Shown piece by piece: positions 33,931-42,474 of a stretch of DNA of 47,589 nt. Every line of letters begins with the position of its first letter. The first letter of the stretch is position 1. The position numbers and the translations under genes were made by a program. The notes under the pieces were generated by a model, which had not been told where the DNA came from, did no database searches, and saw only the letters and a list, made by a program, of their open reading frames with translations. Source of the stretch: an uncultured Clostridia bacterium (GTDB taxonomy: Bacteria > Bacillota > Clostridia > UBA1381); contig CAKSOE010000023.1 of assembly GCA_934476675.1 (NCBI GenBank), positions 1-47,589 on the forward strand, written 5' to 3'.

Positions 33931-36900
33931 GTGAAAAAGCTTTTTATTATATTTTTGATTGCAGTCTCTGCGCTTATGTCTCAGATACCCGTCATGGCAG
34001 AGAACAATCTTGCCAAGGATGCCGTTGTTACTGCATCGCAAAGCGGCAGTGACAGCACAAGCACGCCGAAAGCAGTTAATAACGGAACAACTTCAAGCTC
34101 AACCGGAGCGGAAAAGTGGTTTGTGGACAAAAATGTAAGCGGTGCGTGGCTCCAGTTTACTTTTGCAAACCCCGTGACTCTCGGCGGAGCAAAGGTATAC
34201 AGCGGTATGAACACCGCCCAAATCCCCGATATAGCGGTAGGATTTAAGTTTCAATATGAAAGCGAGGGCACGTGGAAAGACGTTCCGGGCGGAGCGGTAT
34301 CGGATAACGAAGAAAGCGAAACAGAGATTGACTTTGCATCGGGTGTGACATCAACTGCATTCAGATATGTTTCAACAACAGAAACGCGGTTCAGAATCCG
34401 TGAAATTGAGCTGTATCAGTTTGATCCGAGTATGGCGGTATCGTCGGCAGAGGTAATATCGCCGGATGATGTCAAGGATACAAAATATGAGAATGCTGTC
34501 ACAAAGCTCTTGTCACTCAATCTGATAAGCGCAGAAGATGATGGACTCTTTTATCCGGAATATCCGATTAAAAGGGAAGAATTTGTGTCGTGGATTATAA
34601 GCTGCGTGAATACAAATCCGGAAAAGAGCGGTAACAGAATTTTTTATGATGTTGACCCCGACAGTGAAACTGCGCCGGCTATTGAAGAAGCGTATCGGCT
34701 CGGACTTATAAGTAGAGATGAAAACGGAAACTTCCGCCCTGCGGAAGAAATAACATATGATGAGGCGTGCGTTATGCTTGTGTCTGTTCTCGGCTACCGT
34801 GCAAAGGCAGAAGCTGCAGCGGCATATCCTATAGGGTTCAGAGAGACTGCCGCCTCTCTTGAACTGGACAAAGGTATAACTCTCCGCCGTGACGGGTATC
34901 TCAATCGCGGCGATTGTGCAATAATGATTGAAAATGCTATAAAACAGCAGATGGCACTTTTGTCGTTTTCCGGCAATACCGTTACATATACCTATGAAGA
35001 CGGCGGAATCCTTAAAAGATACAGAAAAATTTTGAGAACCAAAGGTATTGTACAGGCAACTTCCGATACTGTTCTTTACGGAGCGGCAGAGGTACGGAAC
35101 GGACAGGTAATAGTTGACGGAGAAGTATATAACATAGGAAACAGTACGGTTGCGGATATGCTCGGACTGAACGCGGAGATATATTATAAAGAAGAAAATG
35201 ACGAGAAAACAATCCTTTATGCAGAAAAAACAAACAAAAATAAAATCATGGAAATAGATGCGGGGGAGATTGAATCGGCAGGATTTGACGGCATAATATA
35301 TTATCAAAACGACCGTAAAAAGACGCTGTCCTTTAAACAGGGTATAAAGTTCTTTTTAAACGGGGCGGAATCGGGAATATCGGAGAACAATCTTCTGCCC
35401 GAATACGGAAAGTATGTTTTAATCGACAACAACGGCGACGGCTCTTATGATTTGGTGATGATTCATTCACAGGAGCTTTCGGTTATAAAATCGGTCGACA
35501 AGCAGAATGAAACTTTTTCGGCTGACGGCAGAAACTTTGATTTAAAATCATACAAAAATACGTTAATCTATAAAGACGGAAAGCGTGCAAGCGTGGGAAA
35601 GCTTGCCGTAGGAAATGTTGTCTCAATAGAAGAATCCGGAAATAAGGAGCTTATAACCGTTTATGCAAGCACCAAAAAGTTAAAGGGTGAAATAAGTGCC
35701 GTTTCGGAAGATAAGATTAAAATCGGCGATACATTATATGATATTACCACGGAATGTTTAAAACGCGTCAAGGTCGGTCAGACGGCTAAATTTTCGCTTA
35801 CCGACAACGGTATAATTGTAGATTTTGATATATCCGCAAACAGCTTTAAATATGGGTATATCATGGGGGTACAAGAAAAAGCCGGTTCTGACGATATAGA
35901 AATGAGAGTTTTGTCCGAAGATGGAAAAATCAGCGTTTATGTGATTTCGGATAATATAAAGGTCAACGGTGACACAACACCGAAAACGGCAATTAAAGTC
36001 GGCAAACTCATAAGGTTTAAGGCCGACGCAGATAACAACATAAAACGAATTTTCGCCGAAGTAGAGGCAGGCAGCCGTGAATATGTCGAAAACGATGATA
36101 ACAGCGTTGTCAGATTTGACGATATTTCAAAGAGCTACTATAAAAACGGAACCATATCACTCGGAAAGAATAATGCCGACAGGATAGTCGGAACGGATAC
36201 GGTTGTATTTAAAATTCCTTCATCAGACGGAGCAAGGGATAAGGATTATTCGGCGGAATTCGGAACGAGTGCCGTTCCGGCAGGCGAAAGCAAGGGTACT
36301 TTCCGTGTGTACAATCTTAATTCGGAGAATATACCTGCGGCTCTGGTTTATGTTACAACCCCCAAACCTCCTCTTTATACAAGCACCGCGACAGCGGTTG
36401 TAAGCGGTACAGCGGAGACGTATGACGAAGAAGATGGAGCGGTTACGAGTCTTTCGCTTTATATCAACGGAAAGCTTTCGGATTATAAAACGACTTCGGA
36501 CACGGAGTATCATAATGAATATAATACCTTTGAGAGCGATATGCCGAACTATTATAAACCGGTCACAAAAATAGAAGATATTAAGCCGGGAGACATTATG
36601 CAGATCCGCACCGACAACGACGGAAAAATTTCAAGCTATCGTGTTTTGTTCAAATGGGATAACTTAGACAAGCAGGGGCTTTCGCAGTACACCGGAGGAG
36701 AGGGGTTGCAGGCAACCTATTATCCCTCGCTTGAAACATTGGTTGCCACGGTTTATAACGTGGGAAAGGATTCGGTTGCATTCGACGCAAACGGCAGAAA
36801 GTACACCTATAAGAAAGGATCGCCGATTGTGTATGTATATAACAAAGACAGAAATCTGCTGTACATAAGCGATATAAATCGTCTTGATTCCGAGAAAATC

Positions 36901-36972
36901 ACCGGAAACGGAACAAAGGTTTTTGTAAGAGTGGATTCAAAGGTAATAAAGGATATTGTGGTTTACGAATAG
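33931..36972 (+). CDS. Large secreted protein with F5/8-like and SLH-like regions (cassette partner 2, locus B)
   Basis: The GTG start follows the previous stop with no gap, with GGGAGGAAAAC overlapping the upstream gene. The 1013 residues comprise a signal peptide (to about 23), a discoidin-like domain (25-170, ending TRFRIREIELYQF), a degenerate SLH triplet (175-335; FYDVDPDSETAPAIEEAYRL), and about 650 residues of beta-rich repeats (YVLIDNNGDGSYDLVMI, GEISAVSEDKIKIGDTLYDI). From the SLH-like part onwards it is the counterpart of the protein at 16219, with a discoidin domain added. Function is unknown; a scaffold or S-layer-like role is plausible. Confidence 0.75.
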   Translation: MKKLFIIFLIAVSALMSQIPVMAENNLAKDAVVTASQSGSDSTSTPKAVNNGTTSSSTGAEKWFVDKNVSGAWLQFTFANPVTLGGAKVYSGMNTAQIPDIAVGFKFQYESEGTWKDVPGGAVSDNEESETEIDFASGVTSTAFRYVSTTETRFRIREIELYQFDPSMAVSSAEVISPDDVKDTKYENAVTKLLSLNLISAEDDGLFYPEYPIKREEFVSWIISCVNTNPEKSGNRIFYDVDPDSETAPAIEEAYRLGLISRDENGNFRPAEEITYDEACVMLVSVLGYRAKAEAAAAYPIGFRETAASLELDKGITLRRDGYLNRGDCAIMIENAIKQQMALLSFSGNTVTYTYEDGGILKRYRKILRTKGIVQATSDTVLYGAAEVRNGQVIVDGEVYNIGNSTVADMLGLNAEIYYKEENDEKTILYAEKTNKNKIMEIDAGEIESAGFDGIIYYQNDRKKTLSFKQGIKFFLNGAESGISENNLLPEYGKYVLIDNNGDGSYDLVMIHSQELSVIKSVDKQNETFSADGRNFDLKSYKNTLIYKDGKRASVGKLAVGNVVSIEESGNKELITVYASTKKLKGEISAVSEDKIKIGDTLYDITTECLKRVKVGQTAKFSLTDNGIIVDFDISANSFKYGYIMGVQEKAGSDDIEMRVLSEDGKISVYVISDNIKVNGDTTPKTAIKVGKLIRFKADADNNIKRIFAEVEAGSREYVENDDNSVVRFDDISKSYYKNGTISLGKNNADRIVGTDTVVFKIPSSDGARDKDYSAEFGTSAVPAGESKGTFRVYNLNSENIPAALVYVTTPKPPLYTSTATAVVSGTAETYDEEDGAVTSLSLYINGKLSDYKTTSDTEYHNEYNTFESDMPNYYKPVTKIEDIKPGDIMQIRTDNDGKISSYRVLFKWDNLDKQGLSQYTGGEGLQATYYPSLETLVATVYNVGKDSVAFDANGRKYTYKKGSPIVYVYNKDRNLLYISDINRLDSEKITGNGTKVFVRVDSKVIKDIVVYE

Positions 36973-36983
36973 GGGGATGAAAG

Positions 36984-39194
36984 TTGAAAAAAGCAGTTGC
37001 ATTAATTATTGCTATTCTTTGTCTTAAAACCGCGGCGTTTGCGGCAGAGTATAGTTTAAAAAACAATCTTTTGTTCGGACTGTCGCCGGATAACGTGAAA
37101 ATAAGTACAGGTAACATTTCGACAAACGGTGATACAAGTAAGACAACTCAGGTTTTATATGACGGATTTGCAGACAGTGCAAAAGGAACTACGGGAACAA
37201 GATGGGCGGTAGAAAAAAACCAATATGGTGCCGAGCTTGAGATAAACTTTGATGAGGTTGAGAATATAGGAAAAGTTATTGTTGCCAGCGGATATTCGGA
37301 TGTGACAGCGCAGAATCCGGAGATTTTTGAAGCGTTTGAGGTTCAATACTTTGATGGTTCGGAATATGTGAAAGCGGCAGAGATAAAGAACAACAGCGAG
37401 CGCAATGCCGAACTGGATTTTGAGCCGATTTACACAAAAAAGCTTAAAATAGTATCGAGAACCAACAATAACTTCCGTATACGAGAAGTTATTGTGTTAC
37501 CTCCCGGTAAGTCTATGTATGATCAATCACCTGTAACGGATGACATAAAAGTGACCTATAACGGCAGCGGGATAAAGTTTTATAAAGATAAGCCGATGAT
37601 GTCAGAGGACGGAGGGAGAGTATTGGTTCCTCTCCGTTCCTGTGCCGAGGCTCTCGGTGCAAAGGTGACATGGCTTGACGATATACAAAAGGCAGAAGTA
37701 AAGAGTGCGGATAAAACAATTTTGTTTGCGCCGGACAGTAATATTATTAACATTAACGGCGAGGAATATGACGCAGACACAAAAACTCTTATGCTTGAAA
37801 GCCGTGTGTATATTCCGGTAAGGATTTTCGGTGAAATGATGAACTGTGAAGTTAATTGGGACGGTGATACGGATACTGTCAATATTATCAGCTATGAAAA
37901 AGGACATATGATAAACCCGGGAAATAGGGAGTATACGAAATACAGGGTTTATGCAGACGGAAAGCAGAAAGATGTATTTACCACCACAAACTGCGACTTT
38001 GTTCAGATTTCGGCAGACGCGGCTGTAAAAATAGAAGTGGACGCGGCGCAAAAGCTTGACACGGTTGATATAAGACCGCTCAGCCTGAATGTTAAACCGG
38101 AGTTTGAAAAAGGTGATGACAGGCTGTCATTTACTGCAGAACCGGGGCAGTTTCTGAGTGTTGAAATGAACGGTGATTTGGAAAGACCGCTGTTTGTATA
38201 TGTAAATAAAAAGATAGAAACGCCCAATGATGCCAAATCAAAAGTGCTTTATTACGAAGGCGGAAAGCATCATAACATAGGTATAAAAAGTCTTGATGAT
38301 AACACAACGGTTTATCTCGGTGAAAATGCGATAATCGACGGCGGTTTCACCGCAAGTAAAAAGAAGAATATAAAGATTCTCGGAAACGGAATCATAAACG
38401 GAACAGCTGTGGACGGAAGCTGTACGGCTTTCTTTAACTGTGAGAATGTTGAGATAAACGGTCCGGTGGCGATAGGCGCAAATCAGTGGCTTAACAAATG
38501 GTTTGCCGTTGACGGCGGAAACATAAGGGACTATAAAATACTTGGCTCTATTGTGTATTCGGACGGAATTGATCTTCTCGGTTCAAAAAATATTAATATA
38601 GACCATATATTTGTGCGAAATGAAGATGATTGTGTGGCGATAAAAACAAAAAAGGCAAGTACAACCACCGTAAGCGGAAATGTTGAGAATATCAGCATTA
38701 AAAATTCCGTTTTCTGGAACGGAGAATCGGGAAATTCAATGGAGATAGGCTATGAGCTGGACGGCGACTATGTGCGTAATGTCGAGTATAAAAATATAGA
38801 TGTTATACACAGAGGGACAAAGGCAAACAAATTTAACCGTGCGGTAATATCCATACATCATGCCGGAAACTCTGTGATTTCGGACATACTCTATGATGAA
38901 ATAAGGGTTGAAAGCACTGATGAGGGACTGGTAAATCTGTCATTCTTTGATATGCCGGACTGGGGAAGCGGCGGCGGAAGAATAGAAAACGTGACAATCA
39001 AAAACTTAACCCTCCTGGGCGGCGCTGATGCTCCTTCGTATTTTTCAACATCGGCAAATCCCCTTAAAAATCCGATGACAGGCATAGTTTTTGAGAATTT
39101 GACCTATAAAGGTAAAAAGATTACGTCCGTAAGGGACGCGATTGCGTGCGGATTCAAAATTGATCCGGGCGTTGATATAAATTTTAAGCAGTAA
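36984..39194 (+). CDS. Secreted GH28/GH49-like beta-helix glycosidase
   Basis: A TTG start after AGGGGGA gives 736 residues and a clean signal peptide (MKKAVALIIAILCLKTAAFAA). Domains are a discoidin-like module (25-175, ending NFRIREVIVL), a copper-amine-oxidase N-terminal-type domain (189-300; VLVPLRSCAEALGAKVTW, YIPVRIFGEMMNCEVNW), a beta-sandwich (310-430) and a right-handed beta-helix (430-735). Candidate catalytic acids are Asp527/Asp530 in YSDGIDLLG and Asp548-Asp549 in NEDDCVAIKT. The GHG motif of polygalacturonases is replaced by SGNSMEIGYE. It probably cleaves a pectin-like or related polymer; GH49-type specificity is the alternative. Eleven bases separate it from the previous gene. 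Confidence 0.75.
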   Translation: MKKAVALIIAILCLKTAAFAAEYSLKNNLLFGLSPDNVKISTGNISTNGDTSKTTQVLYDGFADSAKGTTGTRWAVEKNQYGAELEINFDEVENIGKVIVASGYSDVTAQNPEIFEAFEVQYFDGSEYVKAAEIKNNSERNAELDFEPIYTKKLKIVSRTNNNFRIREVIVLPPGKSMYDQSPVTDDIKVTYNGSGIKFYKDKPMMSEDGGRVLVPLRSCAEALGAKVTWLDDIQKAEVKSADKTILFAPDSNIININGEEYDADTKTLMLESRVYIPVRIFGEMMNCEVNWDGDTDTVNIISYEKGHMINPGNREYTKYRVYADGKQKDVFTTTNCDFVQISADAAVKIEVDAAQKLDTVDIRPLSLNVKPEFEKGDDRLSFTAEPGQFLSVEMNGDLERPLFVYVNKKIETPNDAKSKVLYYEGGKHHNIGIKSLDDNTTVYLGENAIIDGGFTASKKKNIKILGNGIINGTAVDGSCTAFFNCENVEINGPVAIGANQWLNKWFAVDGGNIRDYKILGSIVYSDGIDLLGSKNINIDHIFVRNEDDCVAIKTKKASTTTVSGNVENISIKNSVFWNGESGNSMEIGYELDGDYVRNVEYKNIDVIHRGTKANKFNRAVISIHHAGNSVISDILYDEIRVESTDEGLVNLSFFDMPDWGSGGGRIENVTIKNLTLLGGADAPSYFSTSANPLKNPMTGIVFENLTYKGKKITSVRDAIACGFKIDPGVDINFKQ

Positions 39195-39216
39195 AATTTT
39201 TAATGGAGGAATGAAA

Positions 39217-40827
39217 ATGAATAAAAAAAGATTTGTGCAGACAGCATTGGTAATTGCGGCGGTCGGCTTGATTGTAAGCTGCGGCACGGGAGAAAAAAAA
39301 CAGGCGGCAAACAAGGTACAGTTTGATATAACGACAACGGATTCGTATCCGCTGAACACCGACGCTGAGCTTACGTGGTGGCTCAGTCTTCCGGATACCG
39401 TTGCGGGATATGCCGGAAGTATGAATGAGATACCTCTCAAACAAAATCTGGAGGAGGCAACGGGTGTTAAAATCAACTTTATACATCCGCCCACAGGTCA
39501 GAACGTAGAGAAGTTTAATCTTATGATTGCTTCGAGAGAGTTTCCGGACATGATAACATACAACTGGTTAACATATCCCGGCGGTGCTCAAAAGGCGATT
39601 GATGAAGATATAATCATACCTCTTAATGATTATATGGATAAGGTATCTCCGAACTTTACCAAAACGCTTAATGAAAATCCGGATATAGCAAAACAGGCAT
39701 CGACCGATAACGGGACATATTTTTCATACCCGTTTATGCTTTCCGACGATAAACAGGCGACATACCAGGGATTTATTATCCGAAAGGATTTGATTGAAAA
39801 AGCGGGACTTGAAGAACCGCATACGCTGGAACAGTGGGATAAGGTTTTAAGGAAGTTTAAAGAGATGGGCGTAAAGACGCCGCTCGCTATCAATATGACA
39901 CAGAGTTCCTATAAAGCCGTTTCACCCTTTACGGGATGCTTTGGCTTTTATGCAAACTTTTACGTAGAAGACGGAAAAGTTAAATACGGCCCCGTTGAGC
40001 CTGCTTTCACCGATTATGTGAAACAGCTGAATACATGGTACAACGACGGAATTTTGGATAATGAATTTTCTAATTTTGACAGCAAGCGGCAGACAGCTAT
40101 GGTTATAAACGGAGAAATCGGTGCTACATATTGCAAAGCGGGCGGAGATCTCGGAAAGTGGCTTCCGGCAATTAAACAGAGCAACAGCGATATAAAGTAT
40201 GAACCGATAGAGTACATGACGGCAAAAGAGGGCGAGCGCCCGATGGTAGGTCAGAAGAATCAGCGTATTGTTGACTCATGCGTTGCCATAACAACTCAGT
40301 GCAAAAATCCCGAGATTGCTATGCGTTTCCTCGATTACGGATATTCCGATGAGGGACATATGTTATATAATTTCGGTCAGGAGGGCATTTCGTACAATAT
40401 GGTTGACGGAAATCCGGTATACACGCCTGAAATTATGGATTCACAGAAGAACGGCGGACTTTCGGTCGGTCAGGCAATGAGTAAGTATTTATGCGCTTGC
40501 TATAACGGCCCATTTGTACAGGATATACGCTATAATGAACAATATATGCAGTCGCCGGAGCAGAAGCAGGCATTAAATCTTTGGTCTGATACGGATATGC
40601 TTAAATATGCTTTGCCATTCCTTCCTATGACAGAGGATGAGAATAAGAAGTATAACAAGATTATGCAGGATGTTCAGAACTATGAAATGGAAATGCTCCA
40701 TAAATTCATTTCAGGCAAGGCTGATTTGTCGGGAATTGATGAATATTACAGTACAATGAAATCTCTCGGAATTGATGAGGCAATTTCAATCAAACAGGCG
40801 GCATATGACAGATATTTAAAAAAATAA
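39217..40827 (+). CDS. LplA-type sugar-binding lipoprotein
   Basis: The start at 39217 is chosen over an ATG at 39211 because TGGAGGA would touch the latter. The 536-residue lipoprotein has a lipobox at LIVSCGTGEKK followed by a Lys-rich linker with an A8 run. The C-terminal part (YNFGQEGISYNMVDG … ISIKQAAYDRYLKK) is the signature shared with the proteins at 40935 and 46655. It should feed the LplB/LplC permeases at 28832-30790. It lies 22 bases after the GH28-like gene and so belongs to the same operon. Confidence 0.88.
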   Translation: MNKKRFVQTALVIAAVGLIVSCGTGEKKQAANKVQFDITTTDSYPLNTDAELTWWLSLPDTVAGYAGSMNEIPLKQNLEEATGVKINFIHPPTGQNVEKFNLMIASREFPDMITYNWLTYPGGAQKAIDEDIIIPLNDYMDKVSPNFTKTLNENPDIAKQASTDNGTYFSYPFMLSDDKQATYQGFIIRKDLIEKAGLEEPHTLEQWDKVLRKFKEMGVKTPLAINMTQSSYKAVSPFTGCFGFYANFYVEDGKVKYGPVEPAFTDYVKQLNTWYNDGILDNEFSNFDSKRQTAMVINGEIGATYCKAGGDLGKWLPAIKQSNSDIKYEPIEYMTAKEGERPMVGQKNQRIVDSCVAITTQCKNPEIAMRFLDYGYSDEGHMLYNFGQEGISYNMVDGNPVYTPEIMDSQKNGGLSVGQAMSKYLCACYNGPFVQDIRYNEQYMQSPEQKQALNLWSDTDMLKYALPFLPMTEDENKKYNKIMQDVQNYEMEMLHKFISGKADLSGIDEYYSTMKSLGIDEAISIKQAAYDRYLKK

Positions 40828-40828
40828 G

Positions 40829-40857
40829 TTGCATAAATCATATCGTAATGATATAAT
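40829..40857 (+). promoter_or_regulatory. Internal promoter between the two binding-protein genes
   Basis: TTGCAT (40829-40834) and a perfect TATAAT (40852-40857) are 17 bases apart and begin just after the stop of the first binding protein. It would start an RNA near 40864 with a leader of about 70 bases. Confidence 0.55.
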
Positions 40858-40879
40858 AAAGATGTGTTCAAGAAATATG

Positions 40880-40904
40880 GGGCTGGCACCGATAGGCGCC
40901 GCCC
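40880..40904 (+). other. Leader hairpin upstream of the second binding-protein gene
   Basis: GGGC-GGC-CC (40880-40890, with a bulged T and one mismatch) pairs with GG-GCC-GCCC (40895-40904) around the loop GATA. There is no T-tract. It lies in the leader of the internal promoter, 30 bases before the start codon. Confidence 0.45.
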
Positions 40905-40934
40905 TGTTCTGATATAATTTCGGAGAGGGTGAAA

Positions 40935-42473
40935 ATGATGAAGAAAAGGATTGCCGTGTGCGCAATAATCGGAACACTGTGTGTTTTGGTTTTGTTTATG
41001 TGTTCAAAAAAGAAAAATCCCGTACCTGAAAATTCAAAAGAGCTTTTATATCTGCTTTCGGATAACTATGCCTTGCAGCAGCTTAATAAAAATATGAATG
41101 ATACCGAGTTTGCGCAGGAGTTGAGAAGAAGAACAGGAATTAACGTGAGATTTGCTCATCCCGCACACGACGATATGAAGTCAGAGCTTATGAAGCGCCT
41201 TGCCTCGTCAAATATGCCCGATATAATCGAGATGTCGTGGGAGGAAAGCGGAGGACCGGAAAAGGCTCTGGAAGATGAAATTATAATTCCGCTGAATGAA
41301 GTAATAAAAAAGTATTCGCCCAGTTTTCAAAAGTATATAGACGAAAATCCCGAAAACATTAAGTCTTTTATGACAGATTCGGGTGTATTTTATGCCTATC
41401 CGTTTATAAGAGAAGAAGAATATCAGAAGAAGTATCAGGGACCTGTTCTGCGCGGGGATTGGCTTGACGAGCTTGGACTGGCCGTGCCGGAGACAGTGGA
41501 CGAGTGGGAGAAAGTCCTGAGAGAATTTAAGAATAAAAAGGGTGCGGATGCGCCGGCTGCGTTGAAATATGCGGATTTTGCAAAAGGAATGATTTCCGGG
41601 GCATACGGTGTGAGCACAGGATATTTTAACGATAACGGGGTGATAAGGTTCGGCCCGTATGAGGAGGGTTTCAGAGCTTTTCTCGAAAAGATGGCGGCAT
41701 GGTACTCAGAAGGGCTGATAGATAAAAGCTTTATGTCGATGACAACGGAATCTGCCGAAGAAAAGCTCATAAGCGGAAACAGCGGCGCGGCGTTTATGAT
41801 AATAGGAAGCGGAATCGGAAAGCTTGAACAAAGCCGCGATAGACAGTCGCCGAAGCTTACCGCGGCACAGTATCCGGTGTTGAAAAAAGGTGATGAGCTG
41901 AAATTCGGAGCATATGATAACGGTCAGTGCAATGCTGCAATTTCAAGTTCATGCAGAGATGTTCCGTTGGCTGCACGATTTTTGGATTACGGATACAGCC
42001 GTGAGGGAATGCTTACGTATAATTTCGGGATAGAAAATGTAAGCTATGTTATAGAGGACGGAAAGCCGAAATATACCGCACTTATTACCGATAATCCGGA
42101 TTACAGTATGCAGATTATTATGAGCAACTATATAAGAGGTAACTATAACGGTCCGTTTATACAGATAGGCGATTATCTTGACCAATATTTTGTAAGCTCC
42201 GTGCAAAAGCGCGCCTCCGAACTTTGGACAAAGGTCGAATCGGAAAAGACGGCAATGCCGAGAATAACCTATACGGGCGAAGAAAAAGAAGATATGATAA
42301 AATATGATGAAATTGAGAGATACGCAAACGATATGATTAAGAAAATGATAGCCGGAATAAGACCCGTATCCGAGTTCGATGATTTTAGAAAAGAACTGGA
42401 AAGCATGGGTTTAAAACAAGCAATTTCAATCAAACAGACGGCATATGAACGCTATTTGAAACGGGGAGAATGA
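40935..42473 (+). CDS. Second LplA-type sugar-binding lipoprotein
   Basis: ATG 40935 or 40938 fits GGAGAGGG; the GTG at 40929 is too close. The 512-residue protein has a lipobox ending LVLFMCSKKK. It is a diverged paralogue of the protein at 39217: shared motifs are NFGIENVSYVIEDGKPKY, NYIRGNYNGPFIQ and ISIKQTAYERYLKRGE. Two binding proteins for one permease pair suggests two related oligosaccharides, or that this one acts with the downstream sensor. The next gene starts one base after the stop. Confidence 0.87.
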   Translation: MMKKRIAVCAIIGTLCVLVLFMCSKKKNPVPENSKELLYLLSDNYALQQLNKNMNDTEFAQELRRRTGINVRFAHPAHDDMKSELMKRLASSNMPDIIEMSWEESGGPEKALEDEIIIPLNEVIKKYSPSFQKYIDENPENIKSFMTDSGVFYAYPFIREEEYQKKYQGPVLRGDWLDELGLAVPETVDEWEKVLREFKNKKGADAPAALKYADFAKGMISGAYGVSTGYFNDNGVIRFGPYEEGFRAFLEKMAAWYSEGLIDKSFMSMTTESAEEKLISGNSGAAFMIIGSGIGKLEQSRDRQSPKLTAAQYPVLKKGDELKFGAYDNGQCNAAISSSCRDVPLAARFLDYGYSREGMLTYNFGIENVSYVIEDGKPKYTALITDNPDYSMQIIMSNYIRGNYNGPFIQIGDYLDQYFVSSVQKRASELWTKVESEKTAMPRITYTGEEKEDMIKYDEIERYANDMIKKMIAGIRPVSEFDDFRKELESMGLKQAISIKQTAYERYLKRGE

Positions 42474-42474
42474 T

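Noticed and set aside
34513..35307. 264-residue minus-strand open frame opposite the cassette partner of locus B
   Set aside because: It is the antisense shadow of a gene with a good start, signal peptide and recognisable domains.
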